Assembly (NCBI GenBank): GCA_037957365.1
Contig: JARHVA010000158.1
Span: 1,976,001-2,040,000 of the forward strand
DNA length: 64,000 bases
Reading direction: 5' to 3'
DNA from: Torreya grandis
Lineage: Eukaryota > Streptophyta > Pinopsida > Cupressales > Taxaceae
In this document: positions 33,506 through 46,416 of the stretch, piece by piece
Position numbering within the stretch: position 1 is the first letter of the stretch
Layout of the letters: the number at the start of each line of letters is the position of its first letter
Made by a program: the position numbers and the translations under genes
Notes under the pieces: model-generated
Databases searched by the model: none
Told to the model about the DNA's origin: nothing
Seen by the model: only the letters and a program-made list of their open reading frames with translations

Positions 33506-36126
33506 TGTTAGCCAAAATTGGCCCACATATAAAACTTTGCTTAGATATAGGGTGCAAAGTTGAGCAGAGTCTTGGTTGAAGAGAGTGGTATAATGGTAGG
33601 AGTGGATAGAATTTATGATCTTATCACTTGTCACTTAAAATATTTTGAAACACTTTAAACAAGCTAAAAGTTTGAATGTGGTGATTTTAAAGAACTAGAT
33701 CATCATGACACATCATGTAAGAATGAACAGGTTAGTTTGGTTGTGCATTTCATAAGTGTACTTAGGAAGTTAAACAAAGTTAAAATATTGCATAAAATGA
33801 TGTATTTTGTGCCAAGGTCATCCCTTGCAAATTTGGTGTCTTGATGAGTTTTCTATCTCAAGATATAAACCTTCAAAAATGATCTAGTAGTGCAAGACAT
33901 ACCTAGGGATGTCAAGTTAAAGCCATAATAAATTGTTGTTTAGATTCAAAAAATCCTTAAAAAGCTTCAAGTTAAATGCAAGGATGAAAAGTGGCATGAT
34001 TTTGGAGGCCACTATCAAAGATAAACATCATGTGGGCAATCTCATGAAGTCAAAAAGTTAAAATATCCCAAATCAAGATCAACAATGTGTATTCTCACTT
34101 ATAAAGCCTGATCGATGATTTGTGTTCAAAGATCAAGGTCAATAAGTCAAATAAAGATAGATGATGCACATTAAATTGTGCATCAAATATATAATGGAAA
34201 TATCAAGTTAAAAATATTATTAGATCCTAAGAATAAATATAGCGAGGATAAGTTTTGCAATCATGGTGAACTCCTAAGAAAATCAACAAAGCATATTTGA
34301 TTGGGTAAAAGCATATCTGATGGAGTGAATTTGACCACATGGATGTGGATTGATGGTACAATAAAATTTAAAATGTTAATGAGCTCATATTTCATGTAAG
34401 GTTTCCATATGTCATAATCACATTCAATTACATGAATTGACAACTGGGTCCATAAAGGGCATGCACGACTGCCAAGTGTCATAATCTTGACAACCAAATC
34501 AAAGGGCATGCATGACTGCCAAGTGTCATAATCTTGAAAACAAAATCAAAGGGAATGTGGATCTTCCAAATGTCACAATTTGGGAAGGCCAATTAGATCA
34601 ATGAAAAATATTTAAGGTCAAATCTAGGAGACTCTAGAAGAAATTGATGGATCAGATTTGATATAGTTCTTAGAATACATGAGACAAGGAAATGTGTCTA
34701 ATTTTATAACATTTATATATTTTGAAAAAAAAAAACATGGTGAAGGAATTTCATATAGGTAGACATGTTAGATTGATATATTTCACCACCCAAGCATGCA
34801 AAGGTCTAAAGGTAAAGATCAAATGTGATCTAGGTTACTAGAGAAAACCCTATAAATTCATAAGGATGCCATTAAAGCCCAATTATATGTAAAGGTCTAC
34901 TCATTTAGGTTATAAAAGTTGTCTTTGGGGTTTGAATTATGTTTTGATCATGATCAAGAGACTAGGTATATTGTGGATCTTCATTGAAATCATAGCTATA
35001 TGAAAACCAATAAAGGAATTGGTTTTCATCTACAGTAGACCTATGTTCAGGGTTTGAAGTAATGGTAGTGTTGTGACTATGAAAGGAATGTCAAAGGGGA
35101 CACCAGATAAATGAGTCCAAGTGATTATCTAATAATGTAAATAACATATGAATATGAAGCATGATGCCATAATCTCATTAAGAAGATTGAAATTTTGGAG
35201 GTTGAGGAGGGCAAGTGGATTATTCAATGAAGTTTTAAGGTCTTTGGATATTTTTACCTTTGAATGGATCATGATGCAACATCCTCAACAAGTTATTATC
35301 CTTTATTTTGTTTCTCAACCAATTGAGAGAGTTTGAAGACTATTTGGGCTAATGAAGGTTAAATTGTGGAGGTAGGATTAGTGTTAATTGATCTGAATGT
35401 GGTTGAAAATTCATGGAGGGTGGTTACAACTCATTTATTGATTTTTGATTATGTGCTTCTCCTCCTTCTATTCTCCCTTATCTTATATCTCCCATTTTTA
35501 TCTAGCATTGTAAATGGAGACTCTTATTTGATAAGGAAAAACCCTATTAATTTTTTTTAAGAACTACCTCTTTAAATAATAACATAATTTTCACCTATCT
35601 CTTGCCTTTAAATTGTGTTTAGCAAGCTTGTGCATGATGGCATTGTCAAGGAGTGTATTCTATGTATATTATATTTACTTATTGCCTCTTTTTAGGTGAT
35701 TTAAATTTGTTTTTAGGTTTAGAATTGTGCTCTTTCTACCACTAATGGATGTTGGGTGTGAATCTTAGAATTCCTCTTTGCTTAGCGAGCCTAGTTTATG
35801 AAATACTTAGGAAGATTATCTAGTTTATGATATTTTATAAGTAATAATTACCTTATGATAAATTATATTCTATTAAAGCTTATGTGAGTGTCCATTTAAA
35901 ATTACTACATCACCATTTTATCTCTCTCAGTTACCCTTTATTTTCATTTTCTATCCCTTTTCCAAGTAAGAACATTAGTCTAGGTGATATACCAAGAGGA
36001 AGCCAACCTTCTCTAGAGGTTCAAACTCACTATAAGATACCCATATCCTAATTTTGTTCTCATTATATAGCTTAGTTCAAGAGAAACTAAATAACTCTCT
36101 CCAAGGTTACAAATTAATTTACAACA
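33506..36126 (+). repeat. 3' LTR of the pol-less insert
   Basis: It pairs with 28252-30819. It contains a local duplication near 34450-34540 (AAAGGGCATGC...GACTGCCAAGTGTCATAATCTTG twice) that is not doubled in the other copy. Confidence 0.9.
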
Positions 36127-39100
36127 GTACCTTCATTTTGAAGAGGGTATTTTTTGAGGTAGCTTGAGTGAGATGGGGCCTTTCATAGGGTATAGCTGTA
36201 GTTATAATGGTTTTATAAATGTGTGAGAGTATCTTATTAAGGTTAGCATGATCTTAAAGGATTTACAAAAGGTGAGAAATTATAGATTTACCCTAGGAAG
36301 ACAATATATATGGCATTCTAAGACCATGCTCTCTTAAAGCTCAAAAGAATATGTGTAGGCCTAATAAGTAGGTTAGAAGAACATCATGTTAGGTGGCAAG
36401 AATAGATAACATTTTAAAAAGGAGTCATGAAGATAAATAAATTAGCTTGAAGGTCATAAAGTTGTTTATCAATGTTCATAAGGTCTTCAAGGTGACTAGT
36501 TCCATTTAAGAGAGTTTTAGGATCCAATTAGGCCTCAAATGCTTGAACAACATAGTCAATTCTATGTATAACTGCATTAATAACTGAAAGGATCTCTAAA
36601 AAATTGTGTTATTTAAAATGTGTTATGAAGGTGTTATATGAATAGTCATTGATTTTATATCAAGAATAAAGGGATGAGAATGATCCAAGTGTCACCAATT
36701 TATAGTCATAATCATAAGAAAACTTCTCTAAACCCTATTTAGTAGAGATTATGGTACTCTAACAATTTTTAAGGTAAGGCCATGTTTTGGTTTTCATATT
36801 AATTAAGATCCTTGAATAATTCTCTAGGTTGATAAGGTGAGTTAGAATCAATAATTACTTTTGGAATCATGTTTGTCATGTTACCAACCATGGAATATAT
36901 ATAATTTTTGTCTGTACATAGGCCTAAAAGGTTAGAATATGCACCTATAACCGTCATCCATTTTAAAGCTTTTTTAAGAAAATATCATGTTGAATAATTA
37001 AGGTAGGTGGTTTTCAATTATAAGATATCAAATGATATCAATGATAGGAATTTGATATTTTTTCGTCTTAGGAGAAATAAGTTAAGTGGAGTGGATTTAT
37101 ACACCTATAGTCAAGCACTGGAATACACATCTACGACCATGATATTTTAACACAGTTAGTAGTCTTATTATGCAATATGAACTTCTTGTGAGTAGGCCAT
37201 GAAGATGGATATGATGGATGAGTTGAGTATAATAAGTAATTTCATATTATCCATTTAATACCAAAAGGAGGTTAGTTATAAAATAAATCAAAGTGAATTT
37301 TGAAGTCTATATTCATAGTCAATTAAGATGGCTTTTATGTTATCATGTGAAGACATGTGTGTGAGAGGAAGAAGTTTAATTGTCAAAATTTCATGAGGTG
37401 TTAAGAGTTGAAATAGGTATATGAATACCTATTAAATTCCTTAATTTTATTAAACTTTTCCCCTCAATTCTAATAACTCCAAAATCACCACATACAGTCA
37501 GCTTAATTGGGTTGAAATGAACTCTAAGGATAATAAGATGAAAGAGTACGATGATGAGGTTGAACTTTGGTTGATCAATAATTTATTTGAGTGTGAAGTT
37601 AGAAATAAGGTAACAAATAATATTTCAAATAAAGGATTTCTCTTGAAATAAAAATCACAATCCTTAAGGATTTACAGTCAATACAAATGAGTTACAGTCA
37701 ACTTATGTACAGTGTATGACAAAAACTTATGTGAGAGGGAGAAGTGAGGAATTCAGTGATTTTAAAAAGGTTTTAAGGAGTATTGGAAAATTTTATAGAC
37801 ATATTAAAGGTATTATTTCATCTAATTTATCCAAATAATCTAAAAAAATAATGAATGCACACCTACAACTAGTTCACACCTACAGGCAGTCTTTGTAATG
37901 AGTGAGAATGATGGATAAGGTCACACTTAAGACAATACAATTCGTTTTATAATATTTTTGGATGATTTTTTATATAATATCAAGGAGTGGAATCCATTTT
38001 TATTTAAGTGTTTTAGAATATCAAATTCATAAATGATAGGGCTCAACCCAAACTAACATAGTCTATTAGAGACTTATAGGCCTGCCCTATAGTAAAGTGA
38101 GGAGAGCATGTTTCTCTATAGAAGTTGGATGTATAATAGTAATAAATGGATTTATATTACCTTAATGAAGACCTTCATCAAGTTTGGATATATTTATGAA
38201 TAGAGAAACCCAAGGAATAGTCCTCTAGGGTCAATAAACATAGTTTGCATACAAACCCTTGGGTAGAGAAGAACAAGGATTCATACTTGTTTGAAGGGTC
38301 AGTGATATAGAGTATCAAGTTGAATAATTTAATGCATATTTTAAACATTTATTATATATTTATTTGATATAAATTTTTTTTTTGAGGTCTTAAGACCCAA
38401 AAGAACCTTTCTCATCCTTCATACACAATCACCTCAACCTAAGAGGCAAGTTTGTAGAGATTAGAAATCCATCAAGGAGTTGTATGGTTTCTTTATGTTT
38501 ATTTAGGTTTTGGATGGGATACCATAATTAAAACATATATATTTGGTTTATCCCTTGGGTCTCACAACTATATGAATAATCAAAAAGAAGATAAAGAACC
38601 CTATTTTGTATGAGAAAGAGTTTGAGTGGGTTAGATTTATGCTTAGAACTTGCATGAGGTTTTTTATAAAAACTAAAGAACTTATAGTATGTTATAAGGG
38701 TATCCTTAATAAAAATTATTGGCATTGGTTTTTTTAATGGACCCATATCCTTTATGAACCATTACTAAGAACATAAACCTCCCTAAACCCTTCTTAAACC
38801 CTATAATTAACTTGATGGAGTAAATATAACTCTTGATGCCTTGAAATGAAATAAAATGACATAAAAATTATTCTAATGACATTAATGACTCTCATAATCT
38901 CCACTTCAAGGTGTTTTTTCATGTGTGCAGGTACAATACCATATGGTATAGGGAAAAATATGTAGTTTGAAGCCTGTTTATGAGGGTATGAGCTATGGAG
39001 TGATCTCTAAACGATTTAAATAGGATTATGGGGACTTGAAATAGGTTCCATAATCATTAAAAATCTTATAAATGTATCTCAAAGTGTTACATCATCCTTG

Positions 39101-39875
39101 CAAGTTGTCCTCTTGGTCAAAAGGTGAGAAAAATTCAATTTTACAAGCCAAGAATCAATGGTGAAAGCCTATGATTGAAATAAGAGACTTCAATATCAAG
39201 GAATGAGTTATTTAAAGGTTATAAATTCCATAAAAAGCCATTTAAAATCACAAAAACTTTCAAGTTCATGAAAAACATCTTAAACTACCCCTTAAGCATA
39301 CACAAACATCTAGGCTTGCTTATGGCCATTTCATGGTTTGCCCATCTACAAAAGGCCCCATAAATTGAAACTTTGCATGGAGGATGGTCTTATTCTAGGT
39401 AGAGTTAATCAAACACTTTTTTAAATTTTCAAATGTGTGGGTGTCCATTTGGGCCAAATCTTTGTTTCTAGGCCTAAGAGGCCTAATTAGGCCTAATTAG
39501 AGAGAGAAATGGAAGAAAAGAGATACTTACACTTAGATTTGGATACTAAAACTTGGTATGGAGCTATAAGTGGATATAGTGTCCTAAAAAATGTGTTTAT
39601 TTTTCTATTCTAGTTTCTACACTCTTTTGCATAAGGAGCTTTACTAGTTTTTAGGGCTATAAGGAATGGATGGAAAAGCAAGAAATTGGAACAAAATTAC
39701 ATTTTTTGGAGGGTTGTATGGATAAAATTGATTAATTTAAAGTCTTAAATGATGTTTATAATCCATCCATGGAGGAAATTTCCCTGATCCAAGGTAAATC
39801 CAAGTTTTCTCTTTCATATGCCTCATTACAAAAAGAGTCAAGTGGTCAAATCACCAAATTGATACATAGAATCCT

Positions 39876-39884
39876 TATAAAAGG
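39876..39884 (+). promoter_or_regulatory. TATA box in 5' LTR of the giant element
   Basis: TATAAAAGG, about 1.2 kb before the LTR end. It lies in the segment that the 3' LTR has lost. Confidence 0.35.
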
Positions 39885-41118
39885 ATTTATTGATATTTAT
39901 TCTTGTATCCTAGACCCACTAATGAAATAAAAAGTTATAGGTTATATTGGAAAAAGGATTCAAAGGTTAAAAATGTCTCTAACACTTCTAATAAGACCTT
40001 CCTTCCCTCCTACACCTAACAAGTTGAAAGAGTCAAATATACATCAATGAGAATTATAAAAGTCCAAGTAAGGTGGAGAGACCTCATAAATAATTATATA
40101 AGTTTTTAATGGTGGGAGTAATCAAGACTTAAATACCTATTTTCAAGGAGGAAGACTCATTCATCAAAAAAGGACATGTGAGCTAGTATATATGGTGTGT
40201 AAGCAAGGATTTAGGCATATTCAAAGTGGTCAATCTTGACTAATAAATGATTAATACCTTTTCAAGTTTCCCTAAAAAAATTTACTCTACCTATATGTCA
40301 ATTTTTGGAAGGGGTGATAAGATAAATTGTAGGAAACACTACATAGTAACTTGAGGGGTTTGAAGACAAATATAGTCTTCCCTATTTTGGGACAGCTTTG
40401 TCTCCCCTATTCTATGATTTTCTATTTGTAATCTCTTTTCTAGAATTTTATTATCACTATTTTTATTTTTCTATGATGAAAGGCTTACAAATTTTTTTAC
40501 TCACCTATTGAATAAACAAGAATCTCTTTTCCTCCATTTGTAGGTTTTGTGTGAAGTGTATGGTGATTTTCATTGATATAACATTGTGAATTAGTAGTTT
40601 TCTTATGTTATTGTCTAGTTTTTTTTACCTTAATATAGTATATTTGAGTTTCTATAGGTCATAATAAGTGTCAAAATCAATCTTAGTCTAAATTTGGGTG
40701 TGAATTCAATCCCTTTTATTCCTTCCATGCAAAGAGTGAGTTTGTCAAGTCTTTTATGTGAAACACTATTGTAGAGGTTGTATAATTGAAGTGAAAAGAA
40801 TGTGTGAAAATTTATTCCCTTACTAAGAGTGTTAATTTAAAGTATAAGTGGTCATATACATTGGTGCATCACCTTTATTCCAAGTTGTCATTTTAATTCT
40901 AGTGTTTCCAGTATCCTTTCACCCTTTTCATAGTCATAAATCAGTAGTTAATAGGATTAAGATAAAATTTAGTGAGTATATCAAGGGAACCAACCCTATA
41001 TCTAGATATTATCTCCCTTATAAATTCACCCACACTTACGATAAATTCCATTATTTCAAAAGGAGTGGGAAGTATAACACATTCTCACAAGGTTAGTACT
41101 CCTGATTGATAATAGTTT

Positions 41119-41137
41119 TTAACATGCTCGATGGGAT
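41119..41137 (+). other. Primer-binding site of the giant element
   Basis: TTAACATGCTCGATGGGAT starts 4 bases after the LTR end. It aligns with TTGGCATGCTCGGTGGGAC of the pol-less insert with a few G-to-A changes. Confidence 0.55.
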
Positions 41138-41439
41138 ATGTACTCCTTGGCATAGATGAAGTTTAGATCTAGATAAAATCATTTGAAACAAAAAATTAAA
41201 CTCATCATCATTTAAACTAGAGGATTCCTTGAAGTTGTAATATTATTAGTAGTAGGATAACACAATATTCATGCCAAAGGTTACCATAAGATCATCAATT
41301 AAAGGTATTCATTTTGAATTTGTTGAGTTTCCTTCTTGATCATATAAAGGAAAACATTTATAAAGACAAACTCCTATCCTATAAAGTTACTTCAATATTC
41401 TAGTCATCCCATTATACTAGATAATGCAATTCCCACTAT

Positions 41440-42200
41440 CCAAATGGTTCTACCTAGGAACCAAGTGTTTATCTCATTCAATAGAGGAAGCCCAATGAAT
41501 CTTACCCAATATAATGATATACCAGCTTTAGCTATTAATGACATTCATTTATTCTTAGTGGAAGACCAAACTATTCCTATTGATCACATAAAATATGTAT
41601 CCAACCTTTTCTCGGTCCACAATGTTGTCCAAAAGAATGCAGCTATCAGATTGCTTGGTGCATCCTTCAAAGGAAAAGCACTATAGTGGTATAGAAACCT
41701 TCCTCTAAATTTTATTGATTCCTAGGATGACATAGCTACAACTATTTTTAGGTAGTTTGAAGATAAATCTAACTACTTGTCTCTGGTTGAACAACATAAA
41801 ACCATAAAGAGGACTCTCCATGAGTTCATGACAAACTTTAACCTCATATTCCAAAAGATATGGACTAAGATACCTCTAATTATTAGGCCATCTCTAGAGC
41901 ATTCCTTTTAATATTTTTTAAGATCTCTCAATTTATATATTAGTGTCATGATTTATTCTATGGGTGGCACTACAATTTTATATGCTTATGAAGTGGCAAT
42001 TAGAGCATATAATAGTTTGATTCAGGGTGGAAAATTGGCACTTAGACCTCTTATGCCTTTTTTTACATGAAACATAGCCAATATCATGCAATTTAACTCC
42101 TCTTATGGCTTCTATTCCATCCCCCGAAACACAAGTTTCATCATGTCTTAGAAAATCAATTGAGATTAGATAACTCAAGGGAATATTACAATCCTTTGAG
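41440..42200 (+). pseudogene. Gag (capsid) of the giant element
   Basis: From about 41444 the frame reads VDDQTIP-like VEDQTIPIDHIKYVSNLFSV, then AAIRLLGASFKGKAL (about 41639-41683) and WYRNLPLNFIDS. After that come FEDKSNYLSLVEQ, LHEFMTNFNLIFQKIW and, past a stop, ISVMIYSMGGTT and AYEVAIRAYNSLIQGGKLA. This is the Retrotrans_gag-type capsid of plant gypsy elements in the correct order. The most complete stretch is 80 codons (41444-41686). At least five stops lie beyond it. A Gln/Asn/Pro-rich, very degenerate segment follows to about 43150; I see no intact zinc knuckle there. Confidence 0.8.
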
Positions 42201-43169
42201 AATAAAATTATTCAATTGAAGAGGTATAAATACCAAGATAATCAGCCTTGCAAATCACCTAATCAGCCTTTTAGAGATAACAAACCTCACTATCAAGGAT
42301 TTAGAGAAAAATACCTTCCTATCAAGCTCAAGGAGCTATCACATAGAACAAGCCTTATGTAGCAGTTGATCCTAATGCTCCTTCTTCATCTAAAAATATT
42401 GTTCCTATGCCAAATAAAAATAATATGATGTCAAATTTAGGTTGGAATCCATCTAATATGAATGATATGAAGAATCAGACCTTAGTCAATCAATCTATGG
42501 TGATGCCTTAAATGAATCAGGAAGAGACTTCTCTTTAAGAAAGTCAACATAATGAGGGTATGGCATAAAAATATAAGGTGAATCATGGATAAGGGTATAT
42601 TGATTCAACCTTTCTAAATTAAAAACTTGATGACCATGTAGATTTGAATCAGGTTGGTGATTCTAGTACTTCAAACAATGTGGTTGTAGTTGTAACTAGA
42701 GTAAAGAAAATAACAATTGAAGAGACTAAGTAGGTAGGTCATGCTCCAAGAATCCATCCTATTATTAATAAAAGTATCAATTATCAATTTTTTATCCCAA
42801 CATCTTATAAAAATCATAACATGGAGGTTGGCAAATCTCATAAAGTACCACAAGTGTAAGATCAACCAGTTGTGCCAAAAGTGCAGCCAAAGGTAAGTAG
42901 AGCTCCTTTCAATATTATTGATAACAGTAAGAGTTCAAATATCAGAATGATAATGTGGGATTCCTTATAAATCCTAAGACAAAATTACATGTTAATAGAG
43001 GAGCTTTCAACCCTCAAGTTATCACTAAAATCAGCTAATAAAGAGAGCATAATTTTGGCAAATTCAAATTAACCAATGAGACAACAAGTGTAGAAAGTAC
43101 ATAAATAAGTAAAAATGGGTAAATATGAGGTAAAATATAATAAAAAATCTCCCTTTTATATCTCTTTTA

Positions 43170-43560
43170 TTTTTTTAAATACCTTAGTCCATAATTGTAT
43201 GATAGTTAGTGGAGCTAGTAGTACTATTATACCTAAGTAGATTTCATACAAGCTTGGTTTTGTGTATGAACCAAACACCAAGGGAGTGTTGAAGATATAT
43301 GGTTCACCAAAAAATATTTTGGCATAATAAAGGACATAAATTTAACATTGTATTATTTCCCAAACATAACTATTCAATAGGATGTAGTGGTGGTGGACTT
43401 GCCTCCCTATTTCACCATGTGCTTGTCTAGAGATTTCGCATCAAAGATTGGTGGTTACTTATCAGTTGATTAGAATTATTTCACGTTAAAAAAAAGGTAT
43501 GGGAACAAGGTCACTATTAATTTTTAGCCTATTTCACACTTTTATTTTGAGCCTTATATG
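43170..43560 (+). pseudogene. Aspartic protease of the giant element
   Basis: Around 43215 the frame reads CMIVSGASSTIIPK; families have CMIDSGASS, so the catalytic Asp is Val here. ISYKLGF follows. Later pieces such as VVVVDLPPYFTMCLSRDFAS (about 43385-43445) keep the distal protease or linker pattern. It is inactive by this reading. Confidence 0.65.
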
Positions 43561-43802
43561 CCAAGTGTTGTGAACACAAACTATGCCATTTTGGATGAGG
43601 TGAAACAAACTAGTGAATTAGAAGCCAACTCACCTCTTGAAGGAGTTCTTGATATTTTTATTGATGAATGGGTATTAAAATTTTATGAACATGATCCCTA
43701 TAAAATTATTAAAAAATATGGACTTTGTGTCTATTGCCTTCATTAAAATGATGGACAAATTTTATCCATGATGAAGGAAGATGAGTCAAATTATGGTCTT
43801 TG

Positions 43803-44215
43803 ATATCTCTAATTTGATGGGTCAAGGAACAAGCATGGTACTAGGGATGGAATTATGCTTATATAACCTACCAAAAAAATTTATTTTTATACTATTAAAT
43901 TTTATTTTGGCTATTCCAATAATGTAGCAGAGTATGAGGATTTACTTTATAGTTTGCAATGGGTTAGGAAGATGGGAATACATTTCTTATAGGCTTTTGG
44001 TGATAGTGAGCTTGTAGTTCACCAAGTGAGAGGGATGAATGTATGTAATAATACATTGATAAGATCCTACAAATATAGATTTTTGGACCTTATTAAATAT
44101 TTTGATGCTTTTGATATCTAAGTAATGCCAAGAGAAAGTAACAAACATACAAATAAATTAACTGCCATAGGAGTTCAATTCAGTATTCCAACTGATGTGA
44201 GAAATGAGAAAAAAT
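43803..44215 (+). pseudogene. RNase H-like domain placed before RT
   Basis: The frame contains FDGSRNKHGTRDGIMLI (43812 on), NNVAEYEDLLYSLQWVRKMG (about 43919-43978), GDSELVVHQVRGMN and, after a stop, VMPRESNKHTNKLTA. This is the archaeal/plant-type RNase H layout D-G--...G-GI ... E ... GDS-LVV-Q ... PR--N--(A)D-L(A). The final Asp is replaced by Asn. It lies between protease and RT, not after RT; another, gypsy-type RNase H remnant follows RT at 52840. Tat-branch elements are known to carry an additional RNase H. Confidence 0.7.
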
Positions 44216-44599
44216 GATCACATATCAAAATTTTGGTGAGGCATTCTATTCCTAAAAATCATATGAAATGGTAGGTTTTTGAAGATGAAAATTAGATTAT
44301 TCACTTCTTACAAGAGGAGGCTAAATTCTCTTTCAAGAATCAGTCAAAACTCTTACAACAGTATGGAGATCAAATTGTTCAACTTAATCCAATAAGTTTA
44401 CCAAAGGATTGGTCACTCTTGAAAACATCTTCAGTAGAGATAATGAAGTCAGGATAAAGAAGTCTTCATTTTTAACCGAAGAAGAACACTATGCCAATGT
44501 TAAGATAGCATCTGGAATGAGTCTTAAACTAGGTAAAGTATGTACTCCATCATAAAAATGATCATTTATTAATTTATGTAGGTAGTTTATTTATGTCTT

Positions 44600-44940
44600 T
44601 GCATGGTAGTATAGTGACTTGAAGGGATTTGATCCAAATTTATCTTAGCACACCATTGAGCTAGAGGGTGAAACAAAACTAGTTAGATAAAGGCAAAGGC
44701 CAATCAATCCAAAACTTGAGCCTTTGATGAGAACTAAACTTCATAATCTCATTGAATCAACCATCATTTTCCCAATCAAGCATTCTACTTGAGTAGAAAA
44801 TCTTGACTAGTAAGGAATAAAAATGGTGAAATCATACTTTATGTATATTTTCATGACTTAAGCAAGGCTTCTCTCAAAGATCATTACCCATTGCCATCCA
44901 TGGAGAAAATATTTCAACTGCTAGCTAGTTTATAGAGGTT
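44600..44940 (+). pseudogene. Reverse transcriptase of the giant element, N-terminal part
   Basis: Near 44840-44935 I read FHDLSKASLKDHYPLPSMEK then IFQLLASL, the fingers/palm start of a gypsy RT (family pattern DLNKA-PKD-YPLP-ID-L). It breaks off at 44940, exactly where the copia element begins after AGGTT, and resumes at 52255 with SLFNGYSGYNH in the same order. Confidence 0.75.
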
Positions 44941-45990
<1,050 letters not shown>

Positions 45991-46005
45991 ATATCCCCCT
46001 TTGCC
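45991..46005 (-). other. Polypurine tract of the copia element
   Basis: On the minus strand GGCAAAGGGGGATAT ends directly at the LTR start, the expected second-strand primer. Confidence 0.75.
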
Positions 46006-46416
46006 ATTGATGACAACCTCAAACTGAAATTACCACACTTTAAAACCTACACATACTATCATCTAAAAAACATACAGTAACTCCCCCTTATTGTAGCAAC
46101 CTATACTTGTTCCCTATACTTATTTTTGCACCTATACCTATTATTCTCCCCCTTTGACATCAATGGTAAAGGACCTACCTAGAGTTCACATTTAGCTCCC
46201 CCTCAACTGATGCTGAATCTCAATGGTAGGAAGTAAAAGAAATTACTCCCAAATTCTCTCATAGATACTCAAATGTGTCTTTTGGTAGTGCCTTTACAAA
46301 AATATCTACAATCTACTTTGTAGTACTGATATACTCCATCTTAACCTATTGATCTATAACCTACTCTCTCAAAAACTGATATCTAATGGGAATATGTTTT
46401 TTTCTTGAATGCATCA

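Larger units (their letters stand above)
28252..36126 (+). mobile_element. Pol-less LTR retrotransposon inserted in the giant's 5' LTR
   Basis: LTRs 28252-30819 and 33506-36126 (2.57 and 2.62 kb) start TGTTGGCC/TGTTAGCC and end CTAAAATA/TTACAACA. The target duplication is GTACT (28247-28251) and GTACC (36127-36131). The uninterrupted GTACC is seen at 56019-56023 in the sister LTR of the giant. The 2.7-kb interior has a primer site and a degenerate acidic reading frame but no protease, RT or integrase. Element orientation is plus from the primer site. Confidence 0.92.
27094..41114 (+). repeat. 5' LTR of the giant element (interrupted at 28252-36126)
   Basis: 27094-28246 matches 54878-56018, and 36127-41114 matches 56019-60240. 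The 5' LTR keeps a segment of about 760 bp (39780-40538) that is missing from the 3' LTR. It includes TATAAAAGG at 39876-39884. Confidence 0.85.
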
